Assembly (NCBI GenBank): GCA_963737075.1
Contig: CAVTRI010000002.1
Coordinates: 1,860,001-1,924,000 of the forward strand
From: CAVTRI01 sp963737075
GTDB taxonomy: Bacteria > Actinomycetota > Acidimicrobiia > Acidimicrobiales > Palsa-688
Reading direction: 5' to 3'
Length of the DNA stretch: 64,000 nt
Part shown: one piece after another, positions 41,980 to 51,445 of the stretch
How the letters are laid out: each line of letters begins with the position of its first letter
How positions within the stretch are numbered: position 1 is the stretch's first letter
Translations under genes and position numbers: made by a program
Notes under the pieces: generated by a model
What the model was told of the DNA's origin: nothing
What the model saw: only the letters and a program-made list of their open reading frames with translations
Database searches by the model: none

Positions 41980-43533
41980 TCACCTCACGATGCGGCTGGC
42001 TCCCTCGCCCCAGTAGCGGTCGCGCAACTCTTTCTTGTAGAGCTTGCCGGTCGGTAGCCGCGGAAGCTGCTCGTCGAAATCGATCGACCGCGGACACTTC
42101 TGCTTCGACAGGTGGTCTTGACAGAATCCAATCAGCTCCCGCTCCAGCTCGGGGCTCGGTTGGACGTCTGGCATCGGTTGCACAACCGCCTTGACCTCCT
42201 CGCCGAGGTCTGGGTGGGGCACGCCGAATACCGCGGCGTCGGCCACCTTGGGGTGGGTGATCAACACGTTCTCGGTTTCCTGCGGGTAGATGTTGACTCC
42301 GCCCGAGATGATCATGAACGATTTTCGGTCGGTGAGGAACAGCCAGCCGTCGTCGTCGACATAGCCGACGTCTCCGGTGGTGTGCAGCCGCCCATCCGGA
42401 GAGGTCGCCTCCCGGGTCTTGTCGGGATCCTTCCAATAGCTCAGGCCTGCCGGCGACTCGAACCAGATCGTCCCGGGCGTGCCGCTGGGGAGCTCGCGGT
42501 AGTCGTCGTCGAGGATGTGCAGGACACCGAGCTTGCACTGCCCGACCGTGCCCTTGCGGTCGAGCCACTCGCGGGAGTCGCACGTCGTGTATCCGATGCC
42601 TTCGGTGGCCGCGTAGTACTCGATGATGATGGGCCCCCACCACTCGATCATCGCTTCTTTGACTGGGATGGGGCATGGGGCGGCGGCGTGCACGACAGCC
42701 TCGAGTGACGACAGGTCGTATTTCGATTTGACGTCGTCGGGGAGCTTCAGCATCCGGCTGAACATCGTCGGCACGAGCTGGCTGTGGGTGACCTTGTGGC
42801 GCTCGACAAGCTGCAGGTACTGCTCGGGATCGAAGCGCTCCATGATGATCGCCGTCCCACCGCAGCGAATCGTCAATCCGACTGCGCCCTGCGGCGCGGA
42901 GTGGTACAGGGGCGCGGGTGACAGGTACACCTGGCCCTCCCGGTAGCGCCACTGTTGGAGCAAGAAGTTCATCAGCGGCAGGGTGTCGGCGGGGGCGACG
43001 TCCGGAAGGCCACGCACGATGCCCTTGGGCCGGCCTGTCGTGCCCGAGGAGTAGAGCATCGCGGCGCCGTTGCGCTCGTCCTCAATCGGCGTGCCCGGAT
43101 AGGCGGCGACGACCGACAGGTAATCCTCGAAAGGCGCCTCGTCCTTCGGGCCATCGACCACGAGCCAGCGCTCGACAGCCGGGCACAGGGGAACGATCTT
43201 TCGGGCGACCTCAAGCTTCTCGCGAGAGGTGATGAACACCCGCGATTCACTGTTGTTGACGATGTAGGCCAGCTCTTCGTCCACGAGATGCGAGTTGATG
43301 CACGTGTAGTAGAGCCCCGATCGCTCACCGGCGCCGCACATCTCCAGGTAGCGACCGTTGTTCTCCATGAAAATGGAGAAGTGGTCGAGGCGCCTCAATC
43401 CCTGGTCACGCAGCAGGTGGGCGAGGCGGTTGGTGCGGACCTCGTACTCGCCGTAGGTGACGACCTCACCGGTGCTGGCCATGACGAAGCAGGGCTCGTC
43501 GGACTTCGTGGTGGCGTACTCCCCTGGGTACAT
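41980..43533 (-). CDS. Acyl-CoA synthetase (AMP-dependent synthetase/ligase)
   Basis: A 517-residue ANL-superfamily ligase. The P-loop LYSSGTTGRPKG, the EYYAATEGIGYT motif, the hinge TGDVGYVDDDGW plus FLTDRKSFMIISGGVNIYP, and the C-terminal Lys in LPTGKLYKKEL are all present, so acyl-adenylate formation and thioesterification are expected. The Met at 43533 (MYPGEYAT) is chosen; the longer frame upstream crosses the phosphotransferase gene. The substrate is probably a fatty or aromatic acid. The APH-type gene lies 31 bases upstream. Confidence 0.93.
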   Translation of the reverse strand: MYPGEYATTKSDEPCFVMASTGEVVTYGEYEVRTNRLAHLLRDQGLRRLDHFSIFMENNGRYLEMCGAGERSGLYYTCINSHLVDEELAYIVNNSESRVFITSREKLEVARKIVPLCPAVERWLVVDGPKDEAPFEDYLSVVAAYPGTPIEDERNGAAMLYSSGTTGRPKGIVRGLPDVAPADTLPLMNFLLQQWRYREGQVYLSPAPLYHSAPQGAVGLTIRCGGTAIIMERFDPEQYLQLVERHKVTHSQLVPTMFSRMLKLPDDVKSKYDLSSLEAVVHAAAPCPIPVKEAMIEWWGPIIIEYYAATEGIGYTTCDSREWLDRKGTVGQCKLGVLHILDDDYRELPSGTPGTIWFESPAGLSYWKDPDKTREATSPDGRLHTTGDVGYVDDDGWLFLTDRKSFMIISGGVNIYPQETENVLITHPKVADAAVFGVPHPDLGEEVKAVVQPMPDVQPSPELERELIGFCQDHLSKQKCPRSIDFDEQLPRLPTGKLYKKELRDRYWGEGASRIVR

Positions 43534-43564
43534 GTCGACGATTGTGGCACTTTGCGCCCGGTAC

Positions 43565-44647
43565 TCAAAACGAGCTTTGCCTGACGAGGTCGAGAGCCTC
43601 GAGGTCGAGGGCTTGCTTCGCATGACGGATAGCCATGAGGGAGAGCATGTTGTCGCCCCGGTGGGTCTGTTGGGCCATAACCGTGGCGAGGACGGCGATG
43701 AGCACGCCGTGGAGTGAGCCCCAACGGTAGTCGCGCCACGCGTCGTCGGCCGTGTAGTCCACGCCGGCGCCCACGAGCCTCTTGACGTACTCGGACACAA
43801 GCTCCCGCTCTGTTGACGGCCGTTGCTCGGGCGGGAACGCGCCACCGATGAGATAGGCGATGTCGCATGCGCCGAGGCCCGCGCTTACCGTCTGCCAGTC
43901 CACGACGGCCAACGGCGGAGCCTCGGCTGTGCGCCCGAGGAGAAAGTTGTCGGGTCTGAAGTCGCCGTGCACCACCGTGTGGGGCGTTCCCGGGCCGAGC
44001 ACCCACGTTGGTAGTACCTCGACGAAGCCTTCCAGCAGCGCGGTGACGTCCTCGTCGAAACGGTCTCCGAGACGCTCGATGCACGGCGGCACGCACGCCC
44101 GGTAGTACTGCTCCATCCGGTACGCGCGCTCCCGGTCGGGTGGCTGGAGCACCTTGGCGAGGGACGGGTCGCCCCAGCGGGGAGCGTGCAGACCCACCGC
44201 CTGCTCGATCGCCAGCTCAGCCTCCTCGACGGTCGACCCGCTGAACTGGTCGCCCTGCACCGACCCCGCGAGGTCCTCCATGATCAGGACGCAGTCGAGG
44301 GCCCGGTCGTCGTAGCGGGCGACCCAGCAGGTCGGGGTGCGGATGTCCACGGTGTCGGCGATCTCGGTATAGAAGGTGTATTCGTTCAGGTACGCTCCGT
44401 TTTCGAACGACGCCGTCTTGGTTCGTGGATCCGCAGAGGGAAACTTGCCCACGACGGTGGCCGGCCGGTCGGGCTGGTCCCATTCCAGCTGGAACCGGGC
44501 GTTGCGGCTCATCTGGCCAGTGCCGATGAGCCCGGTACACGTCAGATCGACGATGCTCGCCCCGCGTGCGACACCCGCCTCCTCCAGCGACTCGGTGAGC
44601 CACTCGGCGTCGATCGCCGACGGATCTCCGCGAACATCAGCACTCAT
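43565..44647 (-). CDS. Phosphotransferase-family (APH-fold) protein
   Basis: A 360-residue APH-fold protein in the ACAD10/11-associated branch. VVHGDFRPDNFLLG is Brenner's motif with Asp and Asn, VVDWQTV the metal-binding segment. GTGQMSRNARFQLEWDQP and VLIMEDLAG belong to the N-lobe. Proteins of this group are seen next to acyl-CoA genes and may phosphorylate a hydroxyacyl group. The ATG at 44647 is chosen; the frame extends upstream to 44734, into the start region of the FAD monooxygenase gap. It precedes the acyl-CoA synthetase by 31 bases in transcription order. Confidence 0.86.
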   Translation of the reverse strand: MSADVRGDPSAIDAEWLTESLEEAGVARGASIVDLTCTGLIGTGQMSRNARFQLEWDQPDRPATVVGKFPSADPRTKTASFENGAYLNEYTFYTEIADTVDIRTPTCWVARYDDRALDCVLIMEDLAGSVQGDQFSGSTVEEAELAIEQAVGLHAPRWGDPSLAKVLQPPDRERAYRMEQYYRACVPPCIERLGDRFDEDVTALLEGFVEVLPTWVLGPGTPHTVVHGDFRPDNFLLGRTAEAPPLAVVDWQTVSAGLGACDIAYLIGGAFPPEQRPSTERELVSEYVKRLVGAGVDYTADDAWRDYRWGSLHGVLIAVLATVMAQQTHRGDNMLSLMAIRHAKQALDLEALDLVRQSSF

Positions 44648-44797
44648 CGGCCACCCCCGAGCAGCGTATGGTTCCGACACCTTATTCCACGTTGCTGACA
44701 TCTCGGCGACCCGAGCCGGTCTCCTTGATACCATCCCGATCGTGGTGCCCCCTCGGTCTCAGGTCGGCCCTCGATCTCAACGCGGGCGGAGCTCTCG

Positions 44798-46030
44798 ATG
44801 ACTGAGCATGACTACGACGTGGCCGTTGTGGGTGGTGGCATCGGCGGGGCGGCACTGGCTGCCGTGATGCAGCGCGCTGGCCACTCGTGCCTGGTGCTGG
44901 AACGCACGACGGCGTTCCCCGACCGCACCAAGGGTGAGTGGATCGCCCCATGGGGAGTTGTGGAAGCTCGTCGCTTGGGGTTGGCGGAGGTCATCGCCAG
45001 CGCGCGCGGCCATGTGTTGCACCGCCACGTCTTCTATGACGAGACGGTGGACCCAGCTGAGGCCGAGGCCGCAAGTCTGGGCCTCGATCTGATTCCCGGT
45101 GTAGAGGGTCCTATGACGCAGCGCCATCCCGACGCCTGTCAGGTGCTTTTGGACGCCGCAGGCGCCGCCGGTGCCGACGTGCATCGGGGAATCGAAGACA
45201 TCGATATCAGTCTCGACCCACCGACGGTCAGCTTCTCCGGTGGCGACGGTGGCCGCCGGACTGCACGCGCCCGGCTGCTCGTCGGCGCTGATGGCCGCAA
45301 CTCGGTGGTGCGTCGGAGGTTGGGCTTCGAGTTGCACAAAGACCCGCCCCACCACGTCTTCTCCGGACTCTTGGTGGACGGTGCAGACGACTGGCCGGAG
45401 GATGTGCAGATCGCAGGGGCCGAGGGCGACGTCCACTTCCTGGCCTTCCCGCAGGGCCGAGGGCGGGTACGCCTGTACCTCGGACTCCCCATCGAGGAGC
45501 GCCACCGGCTCTCGGGCCTGGACGGACCCGCGGAATTCGCGCGCGCTTACCATCTAGCGTGCGTGCCGCAGTCCGACGCGCTGGCCGAGGCGACCCCTAT
45601 TAGTCCATGCGCAACCTATCCAAATGAGGACGCGTGGGTGGACGTGCCGGCCACCGAGGGCGCCGTGCTCATCGGAGACGCCGCCGGATGGAATGACCCG
45701 ATTACCGGCCAGGGACTGTCGATCACCTTGAGAGACGTGCGGTTGGTCAGCGAGATCCTGCGGGCGTCATCGGACTGGTCGGCGGCCGCACTGAGCCCGT
45801 ACGTTGAAGAACGCCGGGAGCGCCTTCGCCGCCTCCGTTTCTCCGCCCAGGTCCAGTCGGCGCTCTACGCCGAGTTCGGCGACGAGGCGCGCGCCCGCCG
45901 GCTGCGAGCCGGCGCTCGCTTCGCGGAGGACCCTTCGCTGATGCTGACCCTGCTGGCCGTGATGCTCGGTCCCGAAAACGTCGACGCTGAGTGCTTCACA
46001 GAGGACCGCCGCCAGCACATCCTCGCCTAG
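44798..46030 (+). CDS. FAD-dependent monooxygenase (PHBH-fold)
   Basis: A 410-residue group A flavin monooxygenase. AVVGGGIGGAALAAVMQRAGHSCLVLERT is the dinucleotide-binding fold, a DG-type region (VGADGRNSVVRRRLGF) follows, and VLIGDAAGWNDPITGQGLSI is the GD motif. The substrate side is unknown; halogenase Trp motifs are not seen. GAGCTCTCG precedes the ATG and the start lies near the APH gene's divergent start (44647; 150-bp gap). It is followed by SnoaL and lipocalin-like genes, which may be its partners. Confidence 0.92.
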   Translation: MTEHDYDVAVVGGGIGGAALAAVMQRAGHSCLVLERTTAFPDRTKGEWIAPWGVVEARRLGLAEVIASARGHVLHRHVFYDETVDPAEAEAASLGLDLIPGVEGPMTQRHPDACQVLLDAAGAAGADVHRGIEDIDISLDPPTVSFSGGDGGRRTARARLLVGADGRNSVVRRRLGFELHKDPPHHVFSGLLVDGADDWPEDVQIAGAEGDVHFLAFPQGRGRVRLYLGLPIEERHRLSGLDGPAEFARAYHLACVPQSDALAEATPISPCATYPNEDAWVDVPATEGAVLIGDAAGWNDPITGQGLSITLRDVRLVSEILRASSDWSAAALSPYVEERRERLRRLRFSAQVQSALYAEFGDEARARRLRAGARFAEDPSLMLTLLAVMLGPENVDAECFTEDRRQHILA

Positions 46031-46065
46031 CCCTCACAGTTCCAGCAGGAACGAAAGGAGAAACC

Positions 46066-46446
46066 GTGGACGTCGAGCGCCACAACGCCGAATGGCTGCA
46101 AGCGTGGTCAGACAAAGATGTGGAGCGCCTGTTGTCGTTTTACTCGCAGGATGTTGTCTACCGCGATCCGCAGGTGCCCAGGGGGTTGGTTGGACACGAA
46201 GCCCTGCGGACGTACCTGACCCAGCTGTTCGACTTGACGCCACCGATGCGTTACGAGCCTGACGAGGTGTGGGAGACGGACTCGGGGTGGTGTGGGCGCT
46301 GGGTCTGTGCCTTGTCTCAGCCCGACGGTTCCACGGTTTGGGTGCGGGGCTTTGATCTCGTGGTGCTCGCCGGCAGCGAGATCGCCCTCAACGAGGTCTA
46401 CACCCACACCGTGGACGCCGATCCCCGCACGCTGGCCGACACCTGA
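46066..46446 (+). CDS. SnoaL-like NTF2-fold protein
   Basis: A 126-residue protein with the SnoaL opening VERHNAEWLQAWSDKDVERLLSFYSQDVVYRDP (helix, then Y/F-rich strand) and LVGHEALRTYLTQLFD, all typical. GAAAGGAGAAACC precedes the GTG start at 46066, well supported. It lies 35 bases after the FAD monooxygenase stop, and its TGA overlaps the next ATG by one base. Cofactor-free SnoaL enzymes often act on products of flavin monooxygenases, so cooperation is plausible. Confidence 0.87.
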   Translation: MDVERHNAEWLQAWSDKDVERLLSFYSQDVVYRDPQVPRGLVGHEALRTYLTQLFDLTPPMRYEPDEVWETDSGWCGRWVCALSQPDGSTVWVRGFDLVVLAGSEIALNEVYTHTVDADPRTLADT

Positions 46447-47567
46447 TGCTCACCCCCTTCGACGACTACCCGATCCACCAGACGCCCCTGCCGATCGCCC
46501 ACCCTGTTAGCGGCGACGCCAACCACTACGACCGTTACTTCTTCAACGGCTACGACCGCGACGGCGGATTTTTTTTCGCGACCGCCATGGGCTGTTATCC
46601 CAACCGTCAGGTGGTCGACGCCGCCTTCAGTGTCGTGCACGAGGGGGTGCAACGATCGGTCTTCGCCTCGGGCCGGGTACCTCTCGATCGCACGGCGACC
46701 CGGGTGGGCCCCATCCGCGTGGAGGTCGTCGAGCCACTTCGTACTCTGCGCGTTGTCGTCGAGGCGCAAAGCCATGGAATCACCGCCGACGTGATGTTCA
46801 CCGCCCGCACACCAGCGCTCGAGGAACCGCGCTGGACGAGCTCGGAAGGCACCCAGCTGCGAAGCGACTACACCCGCCTCACGCAGTGGGGCAACTGGCA
46901 AGGTTCGGTTACCACCGACGGCGTGGAATTGGACTGCGAGGCGGCCGCCACGCTGGGCACGCGCGATCGCTCGTGGGGCATACGGCCCGTGGGGGAGGCG
47001 GTACCGGGGGCGCCCTCGAGGTTCAATCAATTCTTTTGGTTGTGGGCTCCGCTGCACTTCGACGACCACTGCACGCACCTCGCCCTCAACGACGACGCCG
47101 ATGGTCGCCACTGGTATGCCAGCGCGGCTCGGATTCCCGTACTGGGCGGGCCTGACGCGCCGACCTATGGTGATCCGGACGCCGTCGAGCACCTGCGCGC
47201 CGCCGAGTACCGCATCGACTGGGAGCCGGGTACCCGGCGAGCACAACGAGCCACCATCATCACGACCCCCTGGTCCGGCGAGCCGGAGGAAACGCACCTC
47301 GAGCCGATCCTGCGGTTCCAGATGCTTGGCATCGGCTACCTGCACCCGGAATGGGGTCACGGGACCTGGCACGGGGAAGCGGCCACGGGATCGGGGGAGT
47401 GGAGGCTGAGTGACCTGGACCCGGTCGCCTTGCCTCATCTGCACGTCCAGCAGCTGTGTCGCGCCGAGAAAGACGGTCAGCGCGGTGTCGGCGTGCTCGA
47501 GCAGCTCGTGTTGGGTCCCCACCGCCCGTCGGGCTTCGTGGGACCGCTGGACGGGGCATCGGCCTAA
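46446..47567 (+). CDS. Lipocalin-like uncharacterised protein (CrtC/hydroxyneurosporene-type fold)
   Basis: A 373-residue protein without recognised catalytic motifs. Features are the HYDRYFFNGYDRDGGFFFATAMG opening, RDRSWGIRPVGE, and WLWAPLHFDDHCTHLALNDDADGRHWY, which together resemble the two-domain beta-barrel CrtC/hydroxyneurosporene-synthase-like proteins of the DUF7064/7065 kind; I assign this from motif memory only. It is translationally coupled to the SnoaL-like gene (TGATG). The set monooxygenase-SnoaL-lipocalin would fit modification of a hydrophobic ring compound. It could also be a lipid-binding carrier. Confidence 0.75.
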   Translation: MLTPFDDYPIHQTPLPIAHPVSGDANHYDRYFFNGYDRDGGFFFATAMGCYPNRQVVDAAFSVVHEGVQRSVFASGRVPLDRTATRVGPIRVEVVEPLRTLRVVVEAQSHGITADVMFTARTPALEEPRWTSSEGTQLRSDYTRLTQWGNWQGSVTTDGVELDCEAAATLGTRDRSWGIRPVGEAVPGAPSRFNQFFWLWAPLHFDDHCTHLALNDDADGRHWYASAARIPVLGGPDAPTYGDPDAVEHLRAAEYRIDWEPGTRRAQRATIITTPWSGEPEETHLEPILRFQMLGIGYLHPEWGHGTWHGEAATGSGEWRLSDLDPVALPHLHVQQLCRAEKDGQRGVGVLEQLVLGPHRPSGFVGPLDGASA

Positions 47568-47577
47568 CGTGTGCGGG

Positions 47578-47997
47578 CTATCGTCCCCCCCATTCGGCGA
47601 GCATTTTCAGCGTCGCCTCGGTGGCTGGGTCTTCAGAGCCGAGGACCTCGACATAGGGATGATCCCCGCCCCCCTCAGTCTTCTGCCCCTCGATGGCGGT
47701 CGGTATCCCTTCGTGAAGGACCTCTATCGGATCGCTGATACCCGCCTCCAATAGCCGGAAGGCGGCTCGTCTGCGTTGAGTGACTTTCTCCGATGGCATC
47801 GTCGGCGCTTGGTGAAGTACAGGGGTAGTTCGGGCCCGAAGTAGTCTTCTTCCATCCCGATCTGATCGTGGCGTCTTTCGGCGAATCCACCAACGCAGTA
47901 TCGCGCCCGTGGCGCGCGCGGGGTCGGTGACGTCGACAGGCGGTAATGTCCTCTGGAGCTCACGGAGGGGCCGATACCGGAAGGACTGAGCGATCAC
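47578..47997 (-). pseudogene. Possible degraded gene, 139-codon open frame
   Basis: The gap 47568-48016 (449 bp) holds an open frame whose two ends look protein-like (MIAQSFRYRPLRELQRTLPP at the start; ISDPIEVLHEGIPTAIEG and EATLKMLAEWGGR at the end), while the middle (RRLLRARTTPVLHQ) does not; in a neighbouring frame the same DNA gives DQIGMEEDYFGPELPLYFT, which looks more coding. Two compensating frameshifts would give one protein. I do not recognise a family. It may also be plain non-coding DNA, and the region otherwise holds the control sequence for the ABC operon. Confidence 0.3.
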
Positions 47998-48016
47998 ATA
48001 GGGGGACGGGGGAAAG

Positions 48017-49615
48017 ATGAGCAGCCGACGACGAATGGTGAGCGTGGTAGTGGCGAGCGCGACGCTCGCTGCCGCCTGCAGTGGAGGGGGTTCCGGCTCC
48101 CCCAGCGGCGCGCCCGGTGGTCAGTCCGCCGCATACCCCGGCCGGGTCAGTCCGGGAGGCACCCCGGACCCGGCTGGCGTGCTGCGCTACGGCGTGGACA
48201 TGCCGTCGGAGTTCACGCCGAACTCTTTCGATCCCGGCCAGAGCCTGAACGCGTGCGACAAGATCGACCAGGGCCTCCTCTATGACACCGTCACCCAGCT
48301 GAGTCCGAGTGGCCAGCTCGAGCCCGGGCTGGCCCAGAGCTGGGACTTCCCGCCCGGCGGCATGTCGCTGACCCTCCATCTTCGGCCGAACGTCACGTTT
48401 TCCGACGGCACCCCTGTCGACGCCAACGCGGTCAAGGCCAGCATCCTCCACAACAAGACCAGCCCGCTGCGGACCTCACTCGCTGTCATCAAAGACATCA
48501 CGGTCCTCGATCCCCTCACGCTTCGCATCGACCTGAACCTGCCCACCCCAGCGGATCTCCTCTATGCGTTCAATGATCTCGATGGCATGGTGGTCGCGCC
48601 CTCGGCCCTGGGTTCGGCCGCCACGCATCCGGTTGGCTCCGGTCCGTACACGCTGGTGAGTGCCAGCCCGAGCGAGGTCGTGCTCAGGAAGAACCCGAAG
48701 TACTGGAACGCTTCCGCCTACCAGCCGGCCGAGATCGACTTCATCCAGGTCGGAGTTGGACCGCCGGCGATCGCCGCCCTCAAAGCGGGGTCGATCGACA
48801 TGACCGCCTTCCAGCCGGAGTCGCTGCCCGTCGTCAAAGGTGATCCCACGCTTGGCTACAACGTCGACCCCTCGCACGCGTATCTGACGATCCAGTTCCG
48901 GCTCGACACTCCACCGGTCAACAACCAACTGGTCCGCCAAGCGATCAACTACGCCATCGACCGCAACCAGATCAACAACGTCATCCTCGGAGGCACGGGC
49001 ATCGTGACCGACGAGACGTTCGCTCCCAACCAGCCAGTGGCGTTCAACCCGTCCGTGGCCCACGAATACACCTACGATCCGGCCAAGGCCCGGCAGCTGC
49101 TTGCCCAGGCCGGGTACCCGCACGGGGTGACGTTCTCGATGGTGGTCCCCGCCGGCGTCACAATGACCGAGCGGGAAGCCCCGCTGTTGCAGAACGAGAT
49201 GGCCAAAGCGGGAATCACGATGAAGATCGTGTCCGTAGACCCCGGGCAGCTGCTCAACAGCTTCTACTTGCACAAGCAGAACGACGCCATCGCGATCCCG
49301 TATCCCGCCGAGGAAGAGTACGCCCGCGAGCTCTACGACAAGTACGGGAAGCTCGGGTTCACCGCGAAGCTGAGTGGATCGGTGCGACCGGAGCTCGAGC
49401 CGCTGCTCGTCGAGGGGCAGGGCACGCTGAACGCAGCGACGCTCATGCCGATCATGCAGCAGGCGGCCAAGCTGACAACCGACGAGGCGCTCGAGGCGCC
49501 CATCGCGTTCGAGTCTCAGCTCGTGGCGTGGAACCTCTCGAAGATCGGCGGGCACCCTCTGGCTGGAAGCGACGCCTGCCGACCCGATTTCAGCGGGTTC
49601 TTCATCAAGAAGTAG
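48017..49615 (+). CDS. ABC transporter substrate-binding lipoprotein, family 5 (peptide/oligopeptide type)
   Basis: A 532-residue lipoprotein: SVVVASATLAAAC gives the signal peptide and lipobox. The mature SBP_bac_5 fold shows LRYGVDMPSEFTPNSFDPGQ, FSDGTPVDANAVKASI and later TIQFRLDTPPVNNQLVRQAINYAIDR, standard for DppA/OppA-like proteins. It is the first gene of a four-gene importer operon; the permease starts five bases after the stop. The GGGGGACGGGGGAAAG stretch before the ATG is a strong ribosome site. Peptides, amino-glycosides or opines are possible ligands. Confidence 0.94.
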   Translation: MSSRRRMVSVVVASATLAAACSGGGSGSPSGAPGGQSAAYPGRVSPGGTPDPAGVLRYGVDMPSEFTPNSFDPGQSLNACDKIDQGLLYDTVTQLSPSGQLEPGLAQSWDFPPGGMSLTLHLRPNVTFSDGTPVDANAVKASILHNKTSPLRTSLAVIKDITVLDPLTLRIDLNLPTPADLLYAFNDLDGMVVAPSALGSAATHPVGSGPYTLVSASPSEVVLRKNPKYWNASAYQPAEIDFIQVGVGPPAIAALKAGSIDMTAFQPESLPVVKGDPTLGYNVDPSHAYLTIQFRLDTPPVNNQLVRQAINYAIDRNQINNVILGGTGIVTDETFAPNQPVAFNPSVAHEYTYDPAKARQLLAQAGYPHGVTFSMVVPAGVTMTEREAPLLQNEMAKAGITMKIVSVDPGQLLNSFYLHKQNDAIAIPYPAEEEYARELYDKYGKLGFTAKLSGSVRPELEPLLVEGQGTLNAATLMPIMQQAAKLTTDEALEAPIAFESQLVAWNLSKIGGHPLAGSDACRPDFSGFFIKK

Positions 49616-49619
49616 CGGC

Positions 49620-50567
49620 GTGGGGTCGTTCGTCGTCCGTCGGGTGGCGGCTATCGTGCCGCTCCTCCTCATCATCACGTTCGCGGTGTACGCGTTTGTG
49701 CTCATCATTCCGGGCGATCCGGCCCGGACGCTCGCCGGTGGGACCCACGCCACCCCCGCGGAGGTGGCGCGCATCCGCCATCAGCTCCACCTCGACCAAC
49801 CGCTGTTGGCGCAATACTGGCACTGGCTCACGCACGTGCTCCGGGGCGACCTGGGTACGTCGCTCTTCCAGCACCAGTCAGTGGCGGCCGGAATCGCTCA
49901 GCGGTTGCCGCTGACCCTTTCGCTCGCCCTTGGCGCGTTCGCGCTGTCGATCCTGGTCGGCTTGCCGCTCGGCATCCTGGCCGGTATCCGGCCGGGGTCG
50001 GTGACCGACCGGTCGGCCACAGTTGGAGCCAGCATCGGGATCGCCATGCCCGACTTCTGGGTCGCGATCGTGCTCGTCGTCCTCTTCGCGGTCAAGGCCC
50101 ACCTGCTGCCGGACATCGGGTACGTCGGGCTGACGACCGACCCCTTGCAGTGGTTCCGCCATCTGCTGCTTCCCTGGATCGCGTTGGGGCTCGCGGGGGC
50201 TGCCACCCTCGCCCGCCAGGTGCGGGGCGCCCTGATCGATGCCCTCGACCAGGACTACGTGCGGACGGCCCGGGCCATGGGCGTGCCCGAACGGAAGGTG
50301 ATCGGCCGCCTCGCCCTGAAGAACGCCTTGACGCCGGCCATGACCGTCCTCGGCATCCAGTTCGCGTACCTGCTGGGAGGAACGGTCATCATCGAGCAGA
50401 TCTTCTCGATCCCGGGCTTGGGGGGTTACATTCTGCAGGCCATCGATGCCAAGGACCTCCCGGTCATTCAGGGCACCGTGCTGTTGATAGCGGTCGTCTT
50501 CGTCGTCGTCAACCTGCTCGTGGACATCGCCTACGGAGTCCTCAATCCGAAAGTGCGATTCGCGTGA
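49620..50567 (+). CDS. Dipeptide/oligopeptide ABC permease, DppB-type
   Basis: A 315-residue membrane protein with six predicted helices. The first (AAIVPLLLIITFAVYAFVL) is followed by the large loop typical of DppB, and the EAA coupling loop is found in YVRTARAMGVPERKVIGRLALKNAL. It starts with GTG at 49620, four bases after the lipoprotein stop, and overlaps the next permease gene start by four bases (GTGA). It forms the membrane channel with the DppC-like protein. Confidence 0.94.
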   Translation: MGSFVVRRVAAIVPLLLIITFAVYAFVLIIPGDPARTLAGGTHATPAEVARIRHQLHLDQPLLAQYWHWLTHVLRGDLGTSLFQHQSVAAGIAQRLPLTLSLALGAFALSILVGLPLGILAGIRPGSVTDRSATVGASIGIAMPDFWVAIVLVVLFAVKAHLLPDIGYVGLTTDPLQWFRHLLLPWIALGLAGAATLARQVRGALIDALDQDYVRTARAMGVPERKVIGRLALKNALTPAMTVLGIQFAYLLGGTVIIEQIFSIPGLGGYILQAIDAKDLPVIQGTVLLIAVVFVVVNLLVDIAYGVLNPKVRFA

Positions 50568-51445
50568 GCACGGTGGCCAATCAAGTCGAGTTCATCGAGA
50601 CGGCGTCTCGACGGCGGGTAGCCCGTCGGTTCGTGCGGGACCGGGCGGCCATGGCTGGAACGGCGTTCATCGCTTTGATCGTCATTGTCGCTGTCTTCGC
50701 TCCCTTGCTGGCGCCGTACTCGCCAGACGCGAACTTTCCGATTGTGAATGGCGGTCCTTCGGCAGCTCACTGGCTCGGGACCGACGACATTGGCCGCGAC
50801 ATCCTCAGCCGGCTCATGTACGGCGCCAGGATCTCGCTGGAGGCGGCGGTCCTCATCGTGCTGCTGGCGCTCCTGGTATCTGTGCCGGTCGGGCTCGTCT
50901 CCGGGTATTTCGGGGGGCGGACGGACAACGTCCTGATGCGGGTGATGGACGCGATGTTCGCCTTTCCCCCGTTGCTCCTCGCCATCAGCGTGGCGGCGCT
51001 CCTCGGCAAGAGCCTCCACAACGAGATCCTGGCGATCGCGGTGACGTTTGTCCCCGGGTTTGCACGTGTCATCCGGGGACAGGTGCTCAGCGTCCGGGAG
51101 GAGACCTACATCGAGGCGTCTCGCTCGGTTGGTGCTGGCCCTTCGCGCATGCTCGCCCGGCACGTGTTCCCCAACGTGGCGTCACCCTTGATCGTCCAGG
51201 CGGCCGTCGCCCTCGGCTACGCCCTGCTCGCCGAGGCGGGGCTGAGCTTTCTCGGATTGGGGGTCCAGCCGCCGTCCGCCAGCTGGGGGGTGATGCTTCA
51301 GGAGGCCTACCAGTTCGTGCTCAGCGACCCGTGGGCGACGATCGTCCCCGGCGTCACGATCGCCCTCACAGTGCTGTCGTTCAACGTGGTCGGTGATGGG
51401 TTGCGCGACGCCTTGGGCCGCGAGCGGGCCGCGGGGCGCGCGTGA
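50564..51445 (+). CDS. Dipeptide/oligopeptide ABC permease, DppC-type
   Basis: A 293-residue membrane protein with the OppC-type N-terminal segment (FVRDRAAMAGTAFIALIVIVAVFAPL) and HWLGTDDIGRDILSRLMYGARISL, a DppC hallmark. The EAA loop is YIEASRSVGAGPSRMLARHVFPNV. The GTG start at 50564 overlaps the DppB stop by four bases, and its stop overlaps the ATPase start by four bases, so expression is tightly coupled. Confidence 0.94.
   Translation: MSTVANQVEFIETASRRRVARRFVRDRAAMAGTAFIALIVIVAVFAPLLAPYSPDANFPIVNGGPSAAHWLGTDDIGRDILSRLMYGARISLEAAVLIVLLALLVSVPVGLVSGYFGGRTDNVLMRVMDAMFAFPPLLLAISVAALLGKSLHNEILAIAVTFVPGFARVIRGQVLSVREETYIEASRSVGAGPSRMLARHVFPNVASPLIVQAAVALGYALLAEAGLSFLGLGVQPPSASWGVMLQEAYQFVLSDPWATIVPGVTIALTVLSFNVVGDGLRDALGRERAAGRA

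Noticed and set aside
43457..43717. Plus-strand open frame inside the acyl-CoA synthetase/APH junction
   Set aside because: It is antisense to two well-supported genes and has no recognisable domain.
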